DNA from: an uncultured Eubacteriales bacterium
GTDB taxonomy: Bacteria > Bacillota > Clostridia > Christensenellales > Aristaeellaceae
NCBI GenBank assembly: GCA_900553295.1
Contig: USCR01000024.1
Span: 1 to 22,973 of the forward strand
Reading direction: 5' to 3'
Length of the DNA stretch: 22,973 bases
Shown: one piece after another, positions 16,135 through 22,973 of the stretch
Position numbering within the stretch: the first letter of the stretch is position 1
How the letters are laid out: each line of letters begins with the position of its first letter
Made by a program: the position numbers and the translations under genes
The notes under the pieces: model-generated
What the model was told of the DNA's origin: nothing
The model's database searches: none
Seen by the model: only the letters and a program-made list of their open reading frames with translations

Positions 16135-16881
16135 TTATGAGCCGCTGTATGTGATTTCGCTCTCCATCACCCATGCGCGCCAGGGCGTTTCCGCCTCGGT
16201 GGACTGTATCTGCGCCCAACCGTTCTCCACATGGATGACCAGTACCGGTTGCGGGTCCGCATCCTGCTGGTAGACGCCATATTCCGTGCCTGGTCCATAA
16301 CGTAAAGTCGTTTGATGGGGCAGGCTGGCCCGCTGCGCTTCCGTGTAGCTGGATTCGGCCCGAACCTTGCTCAGGTCCACCGTGGTGGCGTCAAAGCGTT
16401 TCAGCCCCGTGTAGACCCGCCGCAGCGCGCCGCCATAGCTGACCTCGCATTGCACCCAGGCCACACCGTTTACATCATAGGCGACGCTGAAAATGGGTAC
16501 ATCCTGGTCCTTGACCTGGTAGGTACCCGTTCCGGTAAAGTCCGTGGACGGGCCGGAGCGGGTGGACAGCCGGTCAATGGTGTGGCCATAGATGTAGGGC
16601 TGCGGGGTTGCGGTGGGAAGGGCTCCGGAAACCGTTTGCAGTACCGTGCCGCATACGGGGCAGTAGGTGTAGGCGGTGTCCGTGGTTTGGTAATAGCAGT
16701 TAGGGCACTGCCTGTAGGTGGGGCGCTGCGTGCCGCAGTGGGGGCAGAACTGATACGACTGACTGTTCCACTGGGAGCACCCGGGGCATTGCCAGAATTG
16801 GCTCTCCCCCTGGGCAACCGGTGTCAGCGCCCAAAGGAAAAGCAAAACAAGCGCCAGGGCCGTGTATCGTTTGAGCAGCAT
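16135..16881 (-). CDS. Secreted double-zinc-ribbon protein with SH3-like repeats
   Basis: Unrecognised as a named protein; 248 aa. A signal peptide (residues 1-25: LLKR, hydrophobic ALALVLLFLWAL, then VAQG) predicts export, perhaps as a soluble or wall-associated protein. Two tandem zinc-ribbon motifs follow: C32-x2-C35...C46-x2-C49 and C59-x2-C62...C74-x2-C77. Then come a short Pro/Thr linker and two SH3b-like repeats, starting near TRSGPSTDF (107-115) and LRYGPGTEYGVY (193-204), each with a VAWVQC/GWAQIQ strand. SH3b domains often bind cell-wall peptides. I chose the ATG at 16881 (AAAGGAG upstream) over one 22 codons earlier that would overlap the previous gene and hide the signal peptide. 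It is last in a four-gene minus cluster. Confidence 0.75.
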   Translation of the reverse strand: MLLKRYTALALVLLFLWALTPVAQGESQFWQCPGCSQWNSQSYQFCPHCGTQRPTYRQCPNCYYQTTDTAYTYCPVCGTVLQTVSGALPTATPQPYIYGHTIDRLSTRSGPSTDFTGTGTYQVKDQDVPIFSVAYDVNGVAWVQCEVSYGGALRRVYTGLKRFDATTVDLSKVRAESSYTEAQRASLPHQTTLRYGPGTEYGVYQQDADPQPVLVIHVENGWAQIQSTEAETPWRAWVMESEITYSGS

Positions 16882-16901
16882 ACCGGATTCACTCCTTTCA
16901 G

Positions 16902-17648
16902 TCAATAAGGGGTATGCGGCGTTGCCGGCTTGCCGCGCAGGGAACATGCGACGGCAGGCTGAATTTTCAGAATCAGCAGTTCGCAGGGATTGGCGATGCG
17001 TGGCGCCGCCGCGGAATTGGTCATACCGCGGCTGACCAGCAAGCGGTCGTGGAAATAAAATCCGTTGGTCAGCTTGGGCAACAGGCCCTGATTGGGGGCG
17101 TACAGCCCGTGCCCGAACAGCTGCACCTGACCGCCATGGGCATGTCCCGCGACGGTGAGGTCAATGTCGAAGTCTGCCACATGGGGAGCATAGTATTCCG
17201 GATGATGGCACAGCAGCAGCCGGAAACCGGGCATGGTGGACAGCTCGGCCAGTACGCGACGGTCGGGCGTCTCCCTGCGGGAAACGGAACTCAGGCCGCC
17301 CAGGGCAATGTCCCCGAACTGCACCGTGGTGTTATCCAGCAGGGTTACGCCGCTGCATTCCACCATTTCCAGCCAGCAGGGCAGCACAGGATACCTCCGC
17401 TCATGATTGCCCAGAGAATAAAAAACCGGGCAGATGCGGGGCACTTCCTCCAGAAAGCGGCTGGCCTGCTCCCAGCCCAGGCGGTGCCGGTTGAGCAAAT
17501 CTCCAGGTACCAGCACCGCGTCCACCTGGCGGAACGTGTCCAACACATCCTCATAGGGGCCGTTATGCAGATCCGCCGCCACCGCAAAGGTAACGGTGCG
17601 GCTCACCCGCGTGGAGGTGATGGTGTAGGTTGTGGTCTTACGCTCCAT
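16902..17648 (-). CDS. YkuE/YaeI-like metallophosphoesterase
   Basis: A calcineurin-like phosphoesterase of 248 aa. Metal-binding motifs are complete: ADLHNG (Asp26, His28), PGDLL (Asp50), GNHE (80-83), CHHPEYY (His148/149) and GHAHGGQ (168-174). The family includes phosphohydrolases acting on lipids such as UDP-diacylglucosamine analogues; the substrate is not known here. Related enzymes often have an N-terminal TM anchor, absent here, so it may be cytosolic or peripheral. The ATG (AGGGAG 6 bases upstream) overlaps the end of the upstream membrane-protein gene by 11 bases, so translation is coupled. The secreted zinc-ribbon gene starts 20 bases after its stop. Confidence 0.87.
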   Translation of the reverse strand: MERKTTTYTITSTRVSRTVTFAVAADLHNGPYEDVLDTFRQVDAVLVPGDLLNRHRLGWEQASRFLEEVPRICPVFYSLGNHERRYPVLPCWLEMVECSGVTLLDNTTVQFGDIALGGLSSVSRRETPDRRVLAELSTMPGFRLLLCHHPEYYAPHVADFDIDLTVAGHAHGGQVQLFGHGLYAPNQGLLPKLTNGFYFHDRLLVSRGMTNSAAAPRIANPCELLILKIQPAVACSLRGKPATPHTPY

Positions 17649-18564
17649 AGCTGCTCCCTTCCATGACGGAAAGCCGGAGCCGGTTCATCCGGTGTTGATG
17701 TATACCAATGAGCATCAGCCCCAGCACCAGCAGCCCCAATGCCGTAAGGCCCATGGGCAGCGCCAGGCTTTGAAGCAGCAGGCGCAGCTGCATGGACAGC
17801 AGCGCAGAGGCGGCGGCCAAGCGCCCGGGCAGGTCCAGATACGCAACCGCGCCCATGATTACGCCCAGGCAGATGCCCGCCGCGCCACAGGCGCTGCCAA
17901 TATACAGTACGCCCTTGATCATGCGCTTATGGGTGCACAGCAGCAGCAACCCCGCCAACAGCACGCAGGCTGCCAGCAGCGCCCAGGGCAGATAGGGCAG
18001 GTAGCCGCGCAGGGTGGGAACATCCGCCATGGACAGGGCCTTGCCAAGCCCCAGGGACAGGAGCGACAGCCGCAGGGGGGTTATCGCCTGAACGACAATG
18101 TCCTGCACCCCTTGGACAATCTTGTCCCGGGCGGTGGCAGTCCAGCTGCTTTCCGGCACCCCCGCGCGGAAGGTTTCGTCGGCCTTGACTGCGTCCAATA
18201 ATCCTTCCACGCCATAGCTGGGAGCGGTTAAAACCGGGTCGGCCTGCAGCAGGCCCATCCACCAGTGGACCACCTGGGCGTTGAAGTCCTCAAGGCGGTC
18301 CCGGGTCACAAAATCCATGACGGTTTTTGGCTCAAAGGGATATTTCTGGGCCAGAGCGTCCACCGCCTCACCAATGCGGGCATACTGCGCGTCGATGACG
18401 GCATCTGCCTGGGCGATGGACAGGTGCAACCCTTGATCCGTCAGCAGGCGAGCGGTGGGAAAGGCAACGCCCATCAGGGTGAGCAGCACCGTCAGCCCCA
18501 GGCACAGCACCACGCACAAGCAGTGCGCAAGGGGACCGGGCATGCCGGGAATGCGGGTTTTCAC
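17638..18564 (-). CDS. Membrane protein of unknown function, four TM helices
   Basis: Not recognised. 308 aa. One TM helix near residues 14-36 is followed by a large, probably extracytoplasmic domain (about 38-189) with few hydrophobic runs. It contains ADAVIDAQYARIGEAVDAL, WWMGLLQADPVLTAPSYGVE and an amphipathic stretch before TM2. Three TM helices follow near 190-211, 216-242 and 266-290. The start is GTG at 18564, because its GTGA overlaps the stop of the small upstream ORF (CCGTGA). A longer frame upstream runs through that small ORF and the promoter region and is not convincing. Its 3' end overlaps the metallophosphoesterase start. A role in the envelope is inferred from topology and neighbours only. 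Confidence 0.7.
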   Translation of the reverse strand: MKTRIPGMPGPLAHCLCVVLCLGLTVLLTLMGVAFPTARLLTDQGLHLSIAQADAVIDAQYARIGEAVDALAQKYPFEPKTVMDFVTRDRLEDFNAQVVHWWMGLLQADPVLTAPSYGVEGLLDAVKADETFRAGVPESSWTATARDKIVQGVQDIVVQAITPLRLSLLSLGLGKALSMADVPTLRGYLPYLPWALLAACVLLAGLLLLCTHKRMIKGVLYIGSACGAAGICLGVIMGAVAYLDLPGRLAAASALLSMQLRLLLQSLALPMGLTALGLLVLGLMLIGIHQHRMNRLRLSVMEGSSYGA

Positions 18565-18719
18565 GGAATGACCACCACCTTCAGGGCAACCTGCATCAAC
18601 GGTTCCAGCTTTGGCAGGTAGCGATACGCCGCATAGGCGCCCCCTGCAAGCAGGGGCAGGGCAAAAAGCAAGGGCAGCAGCCAGTACAATGGACGGCGCG
18701 GAAGCCTCTTCTTCTCCAT
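18561..18719 (-). CDS. Small single-pass membrane protein
   Basis: 52 aa from the ATG at 18719: a basic N-terminus (MEKKRLPRRP), one TM helix (about 11-33: LYWLLPLLFALPLLAGGAYA) and a short tail ending VALKVVVIP. Its TGA overlaps the GTG start of the next gene (GTGA). A clear ribosome binding site (AAAGGAG) is 14 bases from this ATG. An in-frame TTG nine bases earlier (18728, adding three residues) has near-optimal 5-base spacing and could be the true start. A promoter lies upstream. Coding status rests on the start signals, TM composition and tight coupling; no family is recognised. Confidence 0.6.
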   Translation of the reverse strand: MEKKRLPRRPLYWLLPLLFALPLLAGGAYAAYRYLPKLEPLMQVALKVVVIP

Positions 18720-18766
18720 AGACGACAAACTTTCTCCTTTCCGGAAAACAATCAGGGGATGCCTTC

Positions 18767-18795
18767 ATTATACATGCATTTGCCTCCCGGCGCAA
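18767..18795 (-). promoter_or_regulatory. Promoter for the envelope cluster
   Basis: Minus strand: TTGCGC (18790-18795), a 17-base spacer, perfect TATAAT (18767-18772). It lies about 40 bases before the small-ORF start. The same -35 hexamer, TTGCGC, occurs in the MFS promoter. Confidence 0.65.
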
Positions 18796-18851
18796 CCGGT
18801 CGTAAAATCCCAAATGTGCCAGAAACGGGACGAATTTGCCCGAATACGGCA

Positions 18852-20386
<1,535 letters not shown>

Positions 20387-20400
20387 AGCAATATGCGCTT

Positions 20401-20438
20401 ACAAGGGAAAGACGAGCAATCGCCTTTCCCTTGTTTTG
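20401..20438 (+). terminator. guaB terminator or attenuating hairpin
   Basis: ACAAGGGAAAG (20401-20411) pairs with CTTTCCCTTGT (20424-20434), an 11-bp perfect stem. TTTT overlaps and follows the stem end. The loop contains a further CGA/TCG pairing. It lies just 22 bases before the next start codon, so it probably attenuates rather than blocks that gene. Confidence 0.75.
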
Positions 20439-20459
20439 ATCCACGCAGGAGGAGGGCCT

Positions 20460-20960
20460 ATGGCGAAGATCATTCGGGTGGTTCGGGAAAACCTGCCGCC
20501 TGTACGCTTTATCGGAAAGAAATACAAGAAATTCGGGCACTGGGACGAGTGGTTTGCCCATGGCTGGTTTGACATCCTTGAGGAAAACATGGGCGGCGTG
20601 GAGAATATCACCCAGCTTTGGGAGAACGGTGGCGGATACGTGGGGCTGGAACGCCGCAGGGACGGTGAGCTGGCGGAATACTGGATCGGCATGTTTGCAC
20701 CGGCCGGTACCGCGGTCCCGCAAACCTTTGCCTCCGTGGACTTCCCCCAAAGCCCGCTGGGCGTTTGCTGGCTTCAGGGGAAAGTGCCGGAGGTGCATGA
20801 TACCAGCGGATGCCGGCAGGCGCTGGCGGAGCACGGCATGGAACCCTGGCAGGACAGCGCGGGAATGACCTGGTCCTTTGAAAACTGCGTGTGTCCCCGG
20901 TATACTGCGCCAGATGAAAAACAACAGGTGATTCTGGACTATTGCTATTTGATCCGGTAG
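20460..20960 (+). CDS. GyrI-like effector-binding domain protein
   Basis: 166 aa. The N-terminus (IIRVVRENLPPVRFIGKKYKKFG) and the strand pattern YWIGMFAPAGTAVPQTFASVDFPQSPLGVCWLQG fit the GyrI-like/SHS2-type ligand-binding fold. This fold is found in gyrase inhibitor GyrI and at the C-terminus of AraC/BmrR-type regulators. LDYCYLIR at the end matches the last strand. No DNA-binding domain is present, so it may be a stand-alone small-molecule binder. I chose the ATG at 20460 because GGAGGAGG lies 4 bases upstream. No separate promoter is visible, so it probably relies on readthrough of the guaB hairpin. Fold assignment is moderate; the ligand is unknown. Confidence 0.65.
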   Translation: MAKIIRVVRENLPPVRFIGKKYKKFGHWDEWFAHGWFDILEENMGGVENITQLWENGGGYVGLERRRDGELAEYWIGMFAPAGTAVPQTFASVDFPQSPLGVCWLQGKVPEVHDTSGCRQALAEHGMEPWQDSAGMTWSFENCVCPRYTAPDEKQQVILDYCYLIR

Positions 20961-20974
20961 GATTTCATGGCCGG

Positions 20975-21018
20975 CAAGCCCGCTTTTGCGCCATTGGGTG
21001 GGGCAAAAAGCGGGCTTG
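20975..21018 (+). terminator. Terminator after the GyrI-like gene
   Basis: CAAGCCCGCTTTT followed by GCGCC (from 20975) pairs with GGGGC followed by AAAAAGCGGGCTTG (to 21018). The outer 9-bp GC stem is perfect and the A/T run lies inside the stem. The downstream T-run is poor (TCCTT), so efficiency is uncertain. The 76 bases between this and the secA promoter show nothing recognisable. Confidence 0.6.
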
Positions 21019-21094
21019 TCCTTGCGAGGGGCGGCGGTGACGGCCGGGCTCCATGACGAATTCCCGCGACTTTTGTCCCAAGGCACTGGAATCC

Positions 21095-21124
21095 TTGCCA
21101 GGAGGGCCTTGCGCATGCTATAAT
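21095..21124 (+). promoter_or_regulatory. Extended -10 promoter for secA
   Basis: TTGCCA (21095-21100), an 18-base spacer, TATAAT (21119-21124), preceded by TGC, which makes an extended -10 (TGnTATAAT). It lies about 54 bases before the secA ATG. Confidence 0.75.
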
Positions 21125-21177
21125 ATACCGCGTGTGCAAAAATCGTGCGCACCCTGCGTAATGTAAAGGAGAACGGC

Positions 21178-22973
21178 ATGCTGGAATTTATTAAGAAGAT
21201 GTTGGGCGGCGGTTCGGACGCCGCCATCAAGAAGCTGGAAAAAATTGCCCAGCAGGTGGAGGCCCTGGACGAGCCCTATCGCCGCCTGAGCGATGAGGAG
21301 CTGCGGGGCAAAACCGCTGAGTTTAAGGCGCGGCTGGAAAAAGGCGAAACCCTCGATGATTTGCTTCCGGAGGCCTTTGCCGCCATCCGGGAGGCGGATG
21401 CCCGGGTGCTGGGCGAGCGGCCCTACCATGTGCAGATTCTGGGCGGTATCGTGCTGCATCAGGGACGCATCGCCGAGATGAAGACCGGCGAAGGCAAAAC
21501 CCTGATGGCTACCCTGCCCGCGTACCTGAACGCGCTTACGGGCAAGGGCGTGCATATTGTTACCGTGAACGATTACCTGGCCCGCCGCGATAGCGAGTGG
21601 ATGGGCAAGGCGCACCGCTTCATGGGACTTTCCGTGGGCCTGATTGTCCATGATATGGAGCCTGCGGAGCGCCGGGCGGCCTATGCCTGCGACATTACCT
21701 ATGGCACCAATAACGAGCTGGGTTTCGACTATCTGCGGGACAACATGGTCATCCGCCGGGGCGATCTGGTCCAGCGGGAGCATGCCTTTGCCATCGTGGA
21801 CGAGGTGGACTCCATCCTCATTGATGAGGCCCGCACGCCGCTGATTATCTCCGGCCAGGGAAGCAAGTCCACCGAGCTATACGAAAAGGCGGACGCAGTG
21901 GTGCGCGCCCTCAAGCGGGACGAGCATTACACCGTGGATGAGAAGAAGAAGGCCGTGGCCCTCACCGACGAGGGCGCCCAGCGGGTGGAGAATGCCTTCC
22001 AGATCGAAAACCTCAACGACCCGGAAAATGCCGAGCTGAACCATCACATCCATTGCGCTCTGCGCGCCCACGCCCTGATGAAGCGGGATGTGGACTACGT
22101 GGTGCAAAACGGCCAGGTAGTCATTGTGGACGAGTTCACGGGCCGGCTCATGGTAGGCCGCCGCTACAGCGAGGGCCTGCACCAGGCCATTGAGGCCAAG
22201 GAACATGTGAAGGTGGAGCGGGAGAGCAAAACCCTGGCTACCATCACCTTCCAGAACTATTTCCGCATGTATCAAAAGCTGGCGGGCATGACCGGTACCG
22301 CCAAGACGGAGGAAGGCGAATTCCAGGCCATTTATGCCCTGGACGTGGTGGAAATCCCCACCAACCGCCCCAACATCCGCCAGGATCTCAACGACGTGGT
22401 GTACAAGACCAAGGCCGCCAAGTTCAACGCCGTCCTGGCCTCCATCGAGGAGCACCACCAAAAGGGACAGCCGGTGCTGGTGGGTACCGTCACCGTGGAA
22501 ACCAGCGAAATGCTCTCGGACATGCTTAAGCGCCGGGGCATTCCCCATGAGGTGCTCAATGCCAAGAACCACCGCAAGGAAGCCGAAATCGTGGCCCAGG
22601 CGGGCCACTGGGGCGCGGTGACCATTGCCACCAACATGGCTGGCCGCGGCACGGACATCCTGCTGGGCGGCAACCCCAAGTTCCTGGCCCGGCGCGCCAT
22701 GCGCCAGGAGGGCTTCGATGACGAGATCATCGAGGCCGCCACCGGCCATAACGAAGACGTGGCCCCCGAGATTCTCCAGGCCCGGGAACGCTATCAGGAG
22801 CTGAAAAATCAGTTCAAGCAGCACACCGACGCGGAACACGAGCGCGTGCTGCAAACGGGTGGGCTGCACATTATCGGCACGGAACGGCATGAGAGCCGCC
22901 GTATCGATAACCAGCTGCGCGGCCGTGCCGGCCGTCAGGGCGACCCCGGCTCCACCCAGGTCTTCATCTCCCT
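21178..22973 (+). CDS. secA: Preprotein translocase ATPase SecA (partial, runs off the right edge)
   Basis: The motor of the Sec export pathway, which pushes unfolded preproteins through SecYEG. About 598 residues are present of an expected ~800-900; the C-terminal end lies outside the window. The start [11 protein letters not shown] is typical. Walker A MKTGEGKT (101-108), [30 protein letters not shown] and the Walker B-containing [20 protein letters not shown] are conserved. The preprotein cross-linking region follows, then [10 protein letters not shown] and [10 protein letters not shown] (helicase-like NBD2). AAAGGAG precedes the ATG at 21178. The frame is open to the window end. Confidence 0.98.
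   Translation, partial: MLEFIKKMLGGGSDAAIKKLEKIAQQVEALDEPYRRLSDEELRGKTAEFKARLEKGETLDDLLPEAFAAIREADARVLGERPYHVQILGGIVLHQGRIAEMKTGEGKTLMATLPAYLNALTGKGVHIVTVNDYLARRDSEWMGKAHRFMGLSVGLIVHDMEPAERRAAYACDITYGTNNELGFDYLRDNMVIRRGDLVQREHAFAIVDEVDSILIDEARTPLIISGQGSKSTELYEKADAVVRALKRDEHYTVDEKKKAVALTDEGAQRVENAFQIENLNDPENAELNHHIHCALRAHALMKRDVDYVVQNGQVVIVDEFTGRLMVGRRYSEGLHQAIEAKEHVKVERESKTLATITFQNYFRMYQKLAGMTGTAKTEEGEFQAIYALDVVEIPTNRPNIRQDLNDVVYKTKAAKFNAVLASIEEHHQKGQPVLVGTVTVETSEMLSDMLKRRGIPHEVLNAKNHRKEAEIVAQAGHWGAVTIATNMAGRGTDILLGGNPKFLARRAMRQEGFDDEIIEAATGHNEDVAPEILQARERYQELKNQFKQHTDAEHERVLQTGGLHIIGTERHESRRIDNQLRGRAGRQGDPGSTQVFIS

Overview
The window looks like chromosomal DNA from a high-GC member of the Bacillota, probably class Clostridia. 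The evidence is the mix of housekeeping genes (typA, prfC, greA-lysS, guaB, secA), strong AGGAGG-type ribosome binding sites, SigA-type promoters (one is a perfect TTGACA-17-TATAAT), some TTG/GTG starts, and an envelope gene set without outer-membrane features. Genus cannot be set from the sequence alone. I see no phage, insertion sequence, CRISPR array, rRNA or tRNA gene. The DNA is densely coding and no gene-free gap exceeds about 270 bases.

Layout. (1) 54-3542, minus: two translational GTPases in tandem, prfC then typA, from one promoter. (2) 3815-7463, plus: a tightly coupled three-gene operon of an SDR oxidoreductase, a small flavodoxin-like protein and a UvrA paralog that lacks the UvrB-binding domain. 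It ends at a hairpin that can terminate both strands. (3) 7551-11038, minus: asparaginase, a YycJ/WalJ-type metallo-hydrolase, a CPBP (CAAX-type) membrane protease and an XRE regulator with an S24-like domain, probably one transcript. (4) 11212-13366, plus: an SLC45/GPH-like MFS transporter and a membrane-anchored glycerophosphodiesterase, divergent from group 3 with overlapping promoters.

(5) 13363-15958, plus: a consensus promoter whose -35 overlaps the previous stop codon, a leader with a long hairpin, a possible 24-codon leader ORF and an ATG-TAA start-stop element, then greA and a lysyl-tRNA synthetase carrying an extra C-terminal tRNA-binding domain. A perfect 16-bp bidirectional terminator follows. 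(6) 16135-18719, minus: a compact envelope cluster made of a ~52-aa single-pass membrane protein, a four-TM membrane protein, a metallophosphoesterase and a secreted double-zinc-ribbon/SH3 protein. (7) 18929-20960, plus: guaB, a terminator-like hairpin, then a GyrI-like effector-binding protein. (8) 21178 to the right edge, plus: secA, cut by the window end.

The best candidates for something new are the SDR/flavodoxin/UvrA-paralog operon, the LysRS-tRNA-binding fusion, the S24-like regulator with Arg at the position of the catalytic Lys, the four-gene envelope cluster, and the structured leader of greA-lysS. All functional statements come from motif reading; no database search was possible.
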